From Rhodoblastus sp963713695 (GTDB taxonomy: Bacteria > Pseudomonadota > Alphaproteobacteria > Rhizobiales > Beijerinckiaceae), in contig CAVQMU010000010.1 of NCBI GenBank assembly GCA_963713695.1, positions 434,001-498,000 of the forward strand: a stretch of DNA of 64,000 nt, written 5' to 3'. Of the stretch, positions 1-9,300 are shown in pieces (position 1 is the stretch's first letter; every line of letters starts with the position of its first letter). A model generated the notes under the pieces. That model saw only the letters and a list, made by a program, of their open reading frames with translations. It was not told the DNA's origin and did not search any database. A program made the translations under genes and the position numbers.

Positions 1-827
1 AAGTGCTCAATCGCTGGATTCTCGGCGAGACGGCGCGGGCGGTCGGCGAGGTCGAGACGGCGCTCGGCGCCTACAAGTTCAACGACGCCGCAAACGCGGC
101 CTATCGCTTCGTGTGGAACATCTTCTGCGACTGGCACCTCGAGCTGACCAAGCCGCTGCTGCAGGGACCCGATGGCCCCGCCAAGCAGGAAACGCGCGAA
201 ACCATCGCCTTCGTGCTCGACCAGGCCTGCAAGCTGCTGCATCCCTTCATGCCCTTCATCACCGAGGAACTCTGGGCGATCAAGGGCGAGACTCTTGCGC
301 GCGACAGCGTTCTTGCGCTTTCGCTTTGGCCGGATCTGAAGGGGTTGGAAAACGCCGAAGCCGAGGCGGAAGTCGGCTGGGTGGTCGATCTCATTTCGGC
401 GGTGCGTTCGGTGCGCGCGGAAATGAACGTTCCCGCGGGGGCGCTGATTCCGCTGGCGCTCGTCGGCGCGGGCGAGGACGACGCCCTCCGCGCCAAGCGC
501 TGGGAGGACATTATCAAGCGTCTGGCGAGGCTGTCGCAGATCGACCCGGTCGAAAAGGCGCCGCCGCAATCGGCGCAGATTCTTTCGCGCGGCACGGCGC
601 TGGCCCTGCCGCTCGAAGGCGTGATCGACTTCGCCGCCGAGCGGGCGCGGCTGGAGAAGGGCATCGCCGCCGAGCACAAGGAAATCGGCAAGATCGACGC
701 AAAACTCGGCAACGCCGATTTTCTGCGCCGCGCGCCGGAGGAAGTGGTCGAGGAAAACCAGGAGCGCCGCGGACTGGCGGTGGCGAAACTGGAAAAGATG
801 ACGGCGGCGCTGAAACTGCTGGGGTGA
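1..827 (+). CDS. valS: Valyl-tRNA synthetase, C-terminal part (gene enters from outside the window)
   Basis: This is the last ~275 residues of a class I aminoacyl-tRNA synthetase that charges tRNA-Val in the cytoplasm. The early part (NRWIL, then FVWNIFCDWHLE and HPFMPFITEELW) is the helical anticodon-binding domain. The last ~65 residues (ERARLEKGIAAEHKEI to the end) form the C-terminal coiled-coil arm typical of ValRS, which separates it from IleRS and LeuRS. The catalytic HIGH and KMSKS parts lie upstream of base 1. The reading frame is intact to TGA at 825-827. No clear terminator follows; an inverted-repeat arm begins about 90 bp downstream. Confidence 0.95.
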   Translation, partial: VLNRWILGETARAVGEVETALGAYKFNDAANAAYRFVWNIFCDWHLELTKPLLQGPDGPAKQETRETIAFVLDQACKLLHPFMPFITEELWAIKGETLARDSVLALSLWPDLKGLENAEAEAEVGWVVDLISAVRSVRAEMNVPAGALIPLALVGAGEDDALRAKRWEDIIKRLARLSQIDPVEKAPPQSAQILSRGTALALPLEGVIDFAAERARLEKGIAAEHKEIGKIDAKLGNADFLRRAPEEVVEENQERRGLAVAKLEKMTAALKLLG

Positions 828-920
828 TTCCCTTCTCCCTCAGGCGCCACGGACCGGTTATGGCGGCGTCGCGCAAGGCGGAGCGTGCGAGCCGTCTTGC
901 CGGTCGCGGATGGACGTGAA

Positions 921-1002
921 TTCTTGTTTTCACGCATATTCGCTAACGCGGCCCTTCGGGTCTTAACGCGAACCGGAATCCACTTCGCTCGAAAATGCTC
1001 TA
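921..1002 (+). repeat. Left arm of an 82-bp inverted repeat flanking the porin-like gene
   Basis: These 82 bases are the reverse complement of 1915-1996 with only two mismatches by eye. The core (AACCGGAATCCACTTCGCTC) resembles short dispersed palindromic intergenic repeats known from Rhizobiales genomes. This arm ends about 42 bp before the porin-like ATG, so it lies in that gene's promoter or leader. Confidence 0.9.
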
Positions 1003-1044
1003 GACGGCTCAGGGCTTTGCAACGGCGTTCGGAGGCAACAACGC

Positions 1045-1917
1045 ATGAGACCCGGTTTTCGTGTCGGCCTGACCCTGTTCCTTGCGATCGGCCTGCCGGC
1101 TGCGGCCCTGGCGCAATCGACGTCCGGCCTGCCCGACAAATCCGGCTTCAACCTATCCGATCCGACACCCGACACCGATTTGCGTTCGTTTTGCACCGAT
1201 CGACCGCCCAAGGCCAATCTTCCCTGTTCGGTCGACGCCGGCCATTTCCAATATGAATCCGACGTCTTCAACTGGACCCACACGCAGATTGGCGGCGTCG
1301 CAACCGACACTTATTTGTTCACCAATCCGACATTGAAGCTCGGCCTGACCAACCGGATCGACTTGGAGCTGAACCTGGCGCCGGTCGAAACCGTTACGAC
1401 GCGAAGCCCGCTTGGACGAACCAGTTTCACCGGCGCCGGCGACTTGTTTCTGCGCACGAAATTTAATCTCGCTGGGCCGGAAGGCGGAGATTTCCAAGCG
1501 GCGGCGATCCCCTTTTTGAAGGCGCCGACAGCGGCGCCGGGCGTCGGCAATCGTGCTGTCGAGGGTGGCGTGATCGCGCCAATTTCCTTCGCCCTGCCCA
1601 AGGAATTTACCCTGTTGTTCGATCCGGAAGTCGATTTTTTGCGTAACGCCGCCAATGACGATCGCCATGCGAACGTCCAGTTTCTCGCCAACCTGAGCCA
1701 TGCCTTGACGAGCGACGTGACCGGCTATGTCGAACTCTGGGGACAGGCGAACGAGGACCCGACCAATCGCACGCTTCAATCCTCGCTGGATTTGTCTCTG
1801 TCATGGATCGTTTGGACGAAACTGCCCAATCTGCAATTCGACGTCGGCGCCAACATTGGCCTGACTCCGGCGACGCCGAGAATCCAGGCGTTTCTCGGCG
1901 TATCGCAGCGGTTCTAG
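1045..1917 (+). CDS. Outer-membrane beta-barrel protein of the transporter/phenol-degradation MetA type
   Basis: A 290-aa secreted protein. Residues 1-23 are a Sec signal peptide ending in AALA before Q24. The rest alternates polar and hydrophobic strands (for example LKLGLTNRIDLELNLAP and LSLSWIVWTKLPNLQFDVGANIGL) and ends in Phe (SQRF), the C-terminal signature of outer-membrane barrels. The pattern fits the putative MetA-pathway/transporter family (PF13557); the substrate is unknown. The ATG at 1045 follows a GGAGGC sequence. It stands alone between two inverted-repeat arms, and its TAG stop (1915-1917) is the first triplet of the right arm. Confidence 0.7.
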   Translation: MRPGFRVGLTLFLAIGLPAAALAQSTSGLPDKSGFNLSDPTPDTDLRSFCTDRPPKANLPCSVDAGHFQYESDVFNWTHTQIGGVATDTYLFTNPTLKLGLTNRIDLELNLAPVETVTTRSPLGRTSFTGAGDLFLRTKFNLAGPEGGDFQAAAIPFLKAPTAAPGVGNRAVEGGVIAPISFALPKEFTLLFDPEVDFLRNAANDDRHANVQFLANLSHALTSDVTGYVELWGQANEDPTNRTLQSSLDLSLSWIVWTKLPNLQFDVGANIGLTPATPRIQAFLGVSQRF

Positions 1918-1996
1918 CGCATTTTCGAGCGAAGTGGATTCCGGTTCGCGTTAAGACCCGAAGGGCCGCGTTAGCGAATATGCGTTAAAACAAGAA
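1915..1996 (-). repeat. Right arm of the 82-bp inverted repeat
   Basis: Reverse-complement copy of 921-1002 (80 of 82 positions match by eye). It supplies the stop codon of the porin-like gene, so insertion or recombination of this repeat may have set the gene's present 3' end. A transcript across the gene could pair the two arms into an 82-bp duplex. Confidence 0.9.
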
Positions 1997-1998
1997 TT

Positions 1999-2040
1999 TA
2001 GCGCCTGTTCGGTGAACTCCGGTTCACCGAACAGGCGCTA
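1999..2040. repeat. Perfect 19-bp palindrome (hairpin)
   Basis: Bases 1999-2017 and 2022-2040 are perfect reverse complements around a 4-base loop (TCCG). The hairpin lies directly behind the right inverted-repeat arm. No T-run follows on either strand, so it looks more like a REP-type or recombination-derived palindrome than a classic intrinsic terminator, although it could stop or protect transcripts. Confidence 0.85.
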
Positions 2041-2318
2041 GCGCATTTTCATGGAAGGATGCTTCTTGTGCGCCAGCAGCTATTGGCGACTTCAGAAAGC
2101 GCCATCGCCCAGGTCAGCCACGCGCTCAGCCGCATGACGAGGACCGACCGCGGTCCAACATCGTGCTCGAACTTCAAAAGGAGGGCCGCCATCACGATAA
2201 GCAGCAGAGGCCAGTCGAGGGTATGGCCAATGATATGCTTGGGTTATCCAATTCCAGCCGGAAATGCGGCCGTCTGCGCAAGCGTGCCGATGCCGTGCCA
2301 AGTCCGCCTGGCTCGCCG
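2041..2318. other. Intergenic stretch with a possible decayed membrane-protein fragment
   Basis: No intact gene is seen. It begins with another GCGCATTTTC motif (2041-2050), as at the start of the right repeat arm. On the minus strand, about 2090-2245 read without a stop as a hydrophobic peptide (HTLDWPLLLIVMAALLLKF and onward). A stop lies just upstream in frame and there is no good start. It faintly resembles the C-terminus of a ChrA-type permease, but this is weak. Confidence 0.3.
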
Positions 2319-3674
2319 TCACCCGGCAATGCTGTCGTAGATCAGCTTCATGTTCAGCAGCGTGATCCCCACGCCGATCGCGCCCGCCAGCCATGTCGTG
2401 ACGCGGGAGGCGACGAATGGCCCCATGATGCGCTTCGATCCCGTGAACCAGACAAGCGGCAGGATCGCAAAGGGCAGGGCAAAACTCAGCGCCACCTGCG
2501 ACAGCACCAGCAGCCGTCCCACGGCTTCCTCGCCAGCAAAGAGCGCCGTGGCGACGGCGGGCGTGATGGTGATCGTGCGGGTGATCAACCGGCGTCCGGC
2601 GGGCGACAGCCGCATCCGCACAAACCCGTCCATGATCAATTGCCCCGCCAGCGTCGCCGTCAGCGAGGAGTTGAGGCCGCAGGCGATCAGCGCGACGGCG
2701 AAGAGCTTTGCGGCGACCGGCGCGCTGAGCACCGGGGCGATCAGCCGGTAGGCGTCGGAAATCTGCGCCACCTCCTTGTGCCCGTGCGCGAAAAACGTCG
2801 CCGCCGCCAGCACCAGGATCGCGCCGTTGATCGTCATGGCGAAGACCAGCGCCAGGGCGGAATTGGCGAGCGCAAATCTGATGGCTTCGCGCCGCGCGGA
2901 AACGTCGGGCGCGACCGCGCGCGTCTGCACGACGCCCGAATGCAGGAAGAGATTGTGCGGCATGACCGTCGCGCCGAGAATGCCGAGCGCGAGATAGAGC
3001 ATTTTCGCATTGGTCGCGACCTCGCCCGATGGCAGCAGTCCCCGCGCGGCGTCCGCCCAATCCGGCCGCGCCAGCGCCAATTGCGCCGCGAAGCACAGGG
3101 ATATGACGATCAGCAGCGCGATGACGAAGGCTTCGAGTTTTCGGAAGCCGAAGCGCTCGAAGGCCAGGATCAGCGCGACGTCGAGCGCCGTGACCATGGC
3201 GCCGAGCCAGAGCGGCAGGCCGAACAGCAATTGCAGCCCGATGGCCGTGCCAATGACTTCGGCGAGATCTGTGGCGAGGATCGCCGCTTCCTGCGTCAGC
3301 CACAGGAAGATCGTCAGGCGGCGGGGCAGGTGGGCGCGGCAGGCCTGCGCCAGGTCGAGATTGGCGCCGAAGGCGAGCCGCGCGGACAGGGCCTGCAGGA
3401 CAATGGCCATCAGGCTCGACAGGACCGCGACGAACAGCAGGCGCATGCCGAATTCGGAGCCCGCCGCAAGCGCCGTCGCCCAGTTGCCAGGGTCCATGTA
3501 GCCGGTGGCGACGAGATAGCCGGGCCCGACGAAAACCATGAAGCGCCTGAAAAGGCCGAGGCCGGGGGGCGTCAGCACCGATCCGCGCGCCGCGGAAAAG
3601 CCGTCGCATATCGGGTCGCTGGCGATGGCTGCGCCTGCGAGAGGGACGGGCGGCTGGGGCAGGGGTTTCAGCAT
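2319..3674 (-). CDS. Nramp-family divalent metal transporter
   Basis: About 451 aa with 11 or so membrane helices; it imports Mn2+ or Fe2+ with protons across the inner membrane. The hallmark TM1 metal-binding motif DPGN is present (YMDPGNWAT), as is the TM6 motif MPHN (VMPHNLFLHSG); together these define Nramp/MntH proteins. An in-frame GTG lies at 3692, but ATG at 3674 is preferred because GGAG sits four bases upstream of it. The gene is single. The ~390-bp space to the divergent exoR must hold both promoters; no Mur or Fur box was recognised. The ion is inferred from the family. Confidence 0.9.
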   Translation of the reverse strand: MLKPLPQPPVPLAGAAIASDPICDGFSAARGSVLTPPGLGLFRRFMVFVGPGYLVATGYMDPGNWATALAAGSEFGMRLLFVAVLSSLMAIVLQALSARLAFGANLDLAQACRAHLPRRLTIFLWLTQEAAILATDLAEVIGTAIGLQLLFGLPLWLGAMVTALDVALILAFERFGFRKLEAFVIALLIVISLCFAAQLALARPDWADAARGLLPSGEVATNAKMLYLALGILGATVMPHNLFLHSGVVQTRAVAPDVSARREAIRFALANSALALVFAMTINGAILVLAAATFFAHGHKEVAQISDAYRLIAPVLSAPVAAKLFAVALIACGLNSSLTATLAGQLIMDGFVRMRLSPAGRRLITRTITITPAVATALFAGEEAVGRLLVLSQVALSFALPFAILPLVWFTGSKRIMGPFVASRVTTWLAGAIGVGITLLNMKLIYDSIAG

Positions 3675-4067
3675 GAGGCTCCGGATGCGCACACACGTTT
3701 TTTCACAATGTTTCGATGAAGGAAACCTTTTGCCCGCATTGTGCGCCTCTCGGGCCGGATCAACAAAAAGTGACGTTGGGCAAATATGGCTGAAACTTTG
3801 GCAACCATTTTAGGCGAGTCTTTGTCGTATCTCGCCGAATCAAGGCCTTGCAGCAAGTCAATTCCGACTTTGGCCAGTCGAATTTGTGGCTTGGGCGCCA
3901 CAGCCGCAAGTCAACTGCACAAAGCCTGAAATTTGAAAAGACGCCGCCGCGATTCAGCCATAAACGGAACGCTTGTTCAGGGGGCGTTAATCTGCGGATC
4001 GGCCGCTGGGAACTGAGCAAAACTCCGGTCACGCCGGTTCGCGCTCCGGAATGAAGAAGGTTTGGGC
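3675..4067. other. Divergent intergenic region between the metal transporter and exoR
   Basis: About 390 bp with lower GC than the flanking genes. It should contain promoters for both divergent genes. No convincing ORF, RNA or operator palindrome was found. Confidence 0.5.
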
Positions 4068-4889
4068 ATGGCCGCGTTGAGCCGCATAATTCTGGCCTGT
4101 CTTGTCGGCGTCGCCTGCGCAGCGCCGGCGCTGGCCTTTGACGGTTCGGAAAAGGCCGCCCCCGCCGGCCAGGCGCTCGACATGTTCAAGGACCCGCACC
4201 AGGCGCTGCAGGCGGCGCTGGAGAGCTATCGCGCGGGCAATCCCGCCTCTTCGGTCGAAGCGCTGAAATATGCCGCGGCTGGCGGCGAGTTCCTCGCCCA
4301 GTGGAAGCTCGGCAAGATGTACGCCGACGGCGACGGCGTGCCGCGCGACGACTACAAGGCCTTCCAGTATTTCCAGGCCATCGTCGACAGCTATGACGAG
4401 GACAGCGCCAACTGGCGCGAGAAATCGGTGGTCGCCAGCGCCTTTGTCGCGGTCGGCGTCTTCGAGCTCAACGGCATCGCCGGTTCGCGCCTGCATCCCG
4501 ACCCCGACGACGCCATGCGGATGTTTCTCTACGCCGCGACCAATTTTTCGGATTCCAACGCCCAGTACAATCTGGCGCGCCTCTACATGGATGGCGCCGC
4601 GGGCCTCGCCAAGGACAACCGCCAGGCTGCGCGCTGGCTCAACCTCGCGGCCGAGAAGGGCCACGTCGAATCCCAGGCGCTGCTCGGCCACCTGCTCTTT
4701 GCGGGCGACGGCATGCAGCGGCAGCGCGCGCGCGGCCTGATGTGGCTGACCCTGGCGCGCGAAGGCGCCAACGGCAAGGCGCAGGACTGGGTCAAGGCCC
4801 TCTACGACCAGGACATGAAGGCCGCCAACGACAGCGATCGCCAGGTCGCGCTGGTCTATCTCGAAGAGCACATGAAGAAGCGGAACTGA
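4068..4889 (+). CDS. exoR: ExoR-like periplasmic Sel1-repeat protein
   Basis: A 273-aa protein with a signal peptide (residues 1-24, ending AAPALA). Sel1/TPR-like repeats follow: KYAAAGGEFLAQWKLGKMY, DDAMRMFLYAATNFSDSNAQ, and AARWLNLAAEKGHVESQALL. Architecture, length and wording match rhizobial ExoR, the periplasmic repressor of the ExoS/ChvG-ChvI system that controls exopolysaccharide, motility and acid response. ATG at 4068 is chosen over TTG at 4062 because AAGAAGG lies seven bases upstream and it begins the signal peptide. ExoS and ChvI are not in the window, so the regulatory role is inferred. Confidence 0.8.
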   Translation: MAALSRIILACLVGVACAAPALAFDGSEKAAPAGQALDMFKDPHQALQAALESYRAGNPASSVEALKYAAAGGEFLAQWKLGKMYADGDGVPRDDYKAFQYFQAIVDSYDEDSANWREKSVVASAFVAVGVFELNGIAGSRLHPDPDDAMRMFLYAATNFSDSNAQYNLARLYMDGAAGLAKDNRQAARWLNLAAEKGHVESQALLGHLLFAGDGMQRQRARGLMWLTLAREGANGKAQDWVKALYDQDMKAANDSDRQVALVYLEEHMKKRN

Positions 4890-4935
4890 GGCTCCGGTCC
4901 GTCGCCGGTCTCTGCGGCCGCGAATGGCAGAACGA

Positions 4936-4964
4936 AAAACGGCGCGGGATTTCCGCGCCGTTTT
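4936..4964. terminator. Bidirectional intrinsic terminator
   Basis: A 12-bp perfect stem (4936-4947 with 4953-4964) around a 5-base loop, with an A-run on the left and a T-run on the right. It serves exoR on the plus strand and the convergent MipA gene on the minus strand. Confidence 0.85.
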
Positions 4965-4987
4965 GGTTTGAAGATTTGTCGGTCGGC

Positions 4988-5854
4988 CTAGAAGCCGAAC
5001 CAGGCCGCGGTGCGGAAGCTGTAGGCGACCTCGAGTCCGATCGTATATTGGTCGCGGGATCCGTCGCGCTGGACGATCGGGCTGCCGGAGACGCTGCCGG
5101 CCAGGCGCTGGTAGCCGGCGAAGCCCGTGGCGCGCCATGTGTCGTTGAAATCATAGCGGATTGCGGCGAGGCCGCCGGCTGAGGTCAGGCCGCCCCGGGG
5201 CGTGTAGGGCGTCAGATTGCCGCCGCCCAGATTGTTGGCGGCGGCTTGCGCCGGGCTGACGGCAAAATAGGCGTCGGCGAACTTGTCATTGCCGAAATTC
5301 AGGCGCGGCCCGACCGACAAAGTGAAATTGCCCCATTTCTGCCAGACGTCGCCGCCCAGGGTCGCCACCAGGCCGTCATGGCCGGTGATGGCCTGCCGCA
5401 GCTCGGCGCGCGCGCGCAGCCAGGACAGCGGCGTCAATTCGGCGAAGCCGCCGAGTTCGATGCTGGGCGGCACATAGGCCAGGCCGGTGAGTTCGCGATG
5501 ATGAAAGACGCCGCGGTCGCCGATGTAGCGGCCGACCGGCCCTACGCGCAGCAGGCTGGTGTCATAGAGCGCGACGCCGAATCCGTCGTCCGGCGTGCTG
5601 AACCGCTCCGGCGTCCCGAACCTGCGAATGCCGATTCCCGGCGCGCCGTAGATGGCGTATCTGTTGGCGCCGGGATATTGCGGCGCCACGCTGAGCTGTC
5701 CTGATATCGTGACGATCCAATCCGGCGTTGCCGGGATTTCGGGCGCGGACTTGGTCGAGGGGAGGTCGGCGGCCATGGCGGCGCGGGGAACGCCGAGTTC
5801 AGCGCTGCACAGGACAGCGGCGGCCATGACGAAATGACGCAATTCAACCTTCAA
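4988..5854 (-). CDS. MipA/OmpV family outer-membrane protein
   Basis: About 288 aa. After a signal peptide (ending AAMAA before DLPSTK) come the features of MipA/OmpV barrels: an early PQYPGANRYAIYGAPGIGIRRFG strand pair, a long repetitive barrel region, and a C-terminal aromatic residue (AWFGF). MipA links murein enzymes in E. coli; OmpV-like proteins are outer-membrane proteins of varied role. The start is uncertain: TTG at 5854 has GGGGAG six bases upstream, TTG at 5860 has none, and ATG at 5827 still leaves a signal peptide. It converges on exoR through a shared terminator. Confidence 0.85.
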   Translation of the reverse strand: MKVELRHFVMAAAVLCSAELGVPRAAMAADLPSTKSAPEIPATPDWIVTISGQLSVAPQYPGANRYAIYGAPGIGIRRFGTPERFSTPDDGFGVALYDTSLLRVGPVGRYIGDRGVFHHRELTGLAYVPPSIELGGFAELTPLSWLRARAELRQAITGHDGLVATLGGDVWQKWGNFTLSVGPRLNFGNDKFADAYFAVSPAQAAANNLGGGNLTPYTPRGGLTSAGGLAAIRYDFNDTWRATGFAGYQRLAGSVSGSPIVQRDGSRDQYTIGLEVAYSFRTAAWFGF

Positions 5855-5992
5855 GACCAACTCCCCGGGTTCCAGCCTGGTTTCTAACAGCGGGCGCCCG
5901 GGGCGAACAGGTTTTTCGCGCGGGGCTTTCCGGTTTGCGTGTAGAGTCGCTTAATTGCAACAGTTTGTTAACGTTTGGCGCTGAGGTCTGAA

Positions 5993-6337
5993 TTGGGAAA
6001 AATCGCAAGATCGATCGTCAGGACGCCGGTATTTCTGGCGCGCGGCCTCGTTCAGCTTTACCGGGTCAGCCTTTCCGCGTTCGGCGGCCGCAATTGCCGC
6101 TATTTGCCGACCTGTTCCGCCTTCATGGACGAGGCGCTCGACCGGCACGGCCTTTGGGCGGGCGGCTGGATGGGCATGTCCCGATTGTGCCGCTGTCACC
6201 CCTGGGGCGATTCGGGCTTCGATCCGGTTCCGCGGGCCTTGCCGGCGGGCGCCGACGCGCTGCATCCCTGGCGCTATGGCCAGTGGCGACGCAAGCCAGT
6301 CTGCGAGGCGGTCGAGCCGGATGTCAGGGCAGGCTGA
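5993..6337 (+). CDS. yidD: YidD, membrane protein insertion efficiency factor
   Basis: About 114 aa with the family core: LVQLYRVSLSAF, CRYLPTCSAFMDEALDRHG, the paired Cys in SRLCRCHPWGDSGFDPVP. YidD is a small amphipathic inner-membrane-associated protein that helps YidC insert membrane proteins. Two TTG starts are in frame (5975 and 5993); the second has GAGG six bases upstream and is preferred. It is normally found in the rpmH-rnpA-yidD-yidC cluster; here it is alone. Its 3' end overlaps the convergent hybrid kinase gene by 14 bp. Confidence 0.88.
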   Translation: MGKIARSIVRTPVFLARGLVQLYRVSLSAFGGRNCRYLPTCSAFMDEALDRHGLWAGGWMGMSRLCRCHPWGDSGFDPVPRALPAGADALHPWRYGQWRRKPVCEAVEPDVRAG

Positions 6338-9300
6338 CCGAGGCGGCCATTCCTAGCAATATCAGCTGCGCCAGTTTCAAGCGCAGGTCTTCGGCGCCGA
6401 CGGGCTTGTGCAGCATCTCGAAGCCGCTGGCGTCGATTTCCGCGATGCGTTCGCGGTCCGTGTCGCCGGTCAGCACGATGGAAGGCAGCGCCCGACCCGC
6501 GCGGCGACGGATTTCCTGGGCGGTCTGCACGCCGGTCAGCCCCGCGCCCAGCCTATAGTCGGCGACGATGATATCGAAACGCCAATTGTCCCGCGCCGCC
6601 ATGTCGAGCGCGTCTTCGCCGCAACCGGCCGCCACGGTCTCATGCCCCCATTCCCTCAGCATGGCTTCGAGGCCATGGCGGACGATGGCGTTGTCCTCGA
6701 TGATCAGGATCCGCCCCAGCGCGCCGTTGATCGCCGGGGCCGCCGCGACAGCCGGAGCGCCTTCGCAATCCATCGGCAGGCTCAGGGAGAAACGCGAGCC
6801 GCGTTCAGGCCGCGACGCCACTTCGATTTCGGCGCCGAGCAATGTCGCGAGCCGCCCGACGATGGCGAGGCCGAGCCCAAGCCCCATTTCAAGGTTGCGG
6901 CCGGGATTGCTCAGTTGGTGAAATTCCTCGAAGATTTCCGACTGCTTGCTGGCGGGTATGCCGACGCCGGTGTCGATGACGTCGATCCTGGCCTGCGCGC
7001 CCCGGCGCCGGACGCCGAGCAGGATGCCGCCGTCCGGCGTGTAGCGAAGCGCGTTTTCGATCAGGTTGCGCACGGCGCGCTCAAGCAGGGAGCGGTCGGT
7101 GCGCACATGCAGCGACCCGGGAACCCAACGGAACTCCAGGGCCTTGTCCGCCGCTTTCAATGCATATTCCGACGCCAGCTTGCGCACGAAATCGGAAAGG
7201 TCGATGGATTCCTCGATGGGCGTCACCACGCCCGCGTCGAGGCGGGAAATGTCGAGAACGCTGGTCAGCAGGCCGTGCAGGCCGTTCACGGCCGCCCGCA
7301 TCATCTTGACGGTTTCCGCCGGTTTTGACTTCTCGGGCACCTGCCGTTCGATCAGCGACATCAGCAGCACCAGCGATTGCACGGGCTGGCGCAGGTCGTG
7401 GCTGGCGGCCGCCAGGAATTTGGACTTGGTCTGGTTGGCCCGCTCGGCCTCGGCCTTGGCGGCGGCGAGCGCCTCCGCGCTTTCCACCTCCTCGGTGATG
7501 TCGCGGAAGGTGGCCGCGGCGTAGCGGCCGAAAGGCGCGACCAGATTGCGGAAATGTCCCTTGACGCCGTCAGCGTCGTAGTCGAGGAAATATTCCTGCG
7601 TCTGGCCGCTTTCGATGATGCGGCCATGCTGGTCGATCAGGCCGCCGGGCAGTTTGGCGCCCGGCAGGGTCTCGCTGATCAGCCTGCCCTCCATGCGCTC
7701 GGGCGTGCTGCGGCAATATTTCGCCGCCATCGGATTGATATAGACGATATTGAGATCGACGACCTTGCCGCCCTCGTCCTTGATCGGCTCGCAGATCAGG
7801 AAGGCGTCGAGCGAGGCTTCCTGCGCGGCGCGGAAGCGCGTCTCGCTCTCCTCCAACCGCTGCTCCGCCTGCTTCTGCTCGGTGATGTCCAGGTTGATCC
7901 CCGACATTTGCTTGGGCGTTCCGTCCGCGGCGAATTCGACCTTGCCGAGCGCCGCGAGCCAGCGGATCGCCCCGGAGGGCAGGATGACGCGGTATTCGGT
8001 CCTGTAGTCAGGTTTGCGTTGCCGGATGATCTCGCGGATGATCCGCTCGGTCGGCTCGAGGTCATCCGGGTGCAGGCACTCGCGCCAGATTTCGTATTTC
8101 GCCAGGTCGCGTTCGGGATTGCGCCCGTAAATTTCGAAACATTCCGGCGACCAGATCAATTCATTGGTGACGATGTTCCATTGCCACGCCGCGGCTTTTG
8201 CGCCGCTCAGCGCCATGCGCAACCGGTCGTCGCTCTCCTGCAGCGCCTGTTCGGCGCGTTTTCGCTCGGTCACGTCGAGATTGGTTCCGACCACCCATTG
8301 GGTCTGGCCGCTTGAATCGGCGCGGATCGTTTCGACAGCCTCGATGACGCGGATTTCGCCAGTGTCGCGTCGGCGCAAACGGAATTCCCGGCGGTTGGTC
8401 CCGCCTTCCCGCGCAAGTTTTCGCAAACGCCTGTCCTGCTCTGGAAAATCTTCCGGCAGGACCGCCGCGGCCCAGGTCTCGTTGCTGACAAATCCATCCT
8501 CGGTCGGCGGGATCCCGTAAAGGGAGAACATCTGGCGATCCCACCAGACGGCGTCGGTCCTGACATTCCACTCCCAGACGCCAACGCCGGTCGCCTCGGT
8601 CGCCAACTGGCTGCGCTGCTGGTTTTCGCGCAGGGAATCTTCGGCCCGCTTGCGCTCGGTGATGTCGAGGCTGGCGGCGATGCCCCGCGCGGGCCACCCG
8701 TTTTCGTCGGCTTCCGCCGTCCACCGGCCCTCGATCCAGCGTGTCGCGCCATCGTCGCCGATGACCCGGTAAGTGACGGAGCCATCGAGCTTGCCTCCGA
8801 CAAACGCGCGGTTCGCGGCCTGGACCACGGCGTGATCTTCCGGCGCGACATGCGCAAGCAGGTCCGCGTTGATTTTCGCGAGATCGGTCTCGGAGGCCAG
8901 GGCGCGCGGCGCGTAACCCATGACGCTGGCGAAATTTTCCGCGAGATTCAGGCGCCCGGTCTTGAAATCGAATTCGGCGTAGGTCATGCGCGCGGCGTCG
9001 GCGGCAAGGCGCGTCAGCGTCTCGTTCTTGCGCAAGGTCTCTTCGGCCAGCTTGCGCCCGGTAATGTCGCGCGACGCGGCGATCAGGCGCGCCGGCGCGC
9101 CGTCCGCGCCGGGAATGGCGGTGATCATCACGTCCCACCATCTCGGGACGCCGCTCCCCGACGGACGAAAGCCGGAGAAATGCCCGGTGCGGCCCGCGCG
9201 AGCCTCGGTCATGGCGGCTTCGAGCCCGGCGCGCGCCTCCCGCGGCCAAAGATCCGGCCAATAGCTGCCGCGCACCGCCTCGAAATCGGTGATCTCCATG

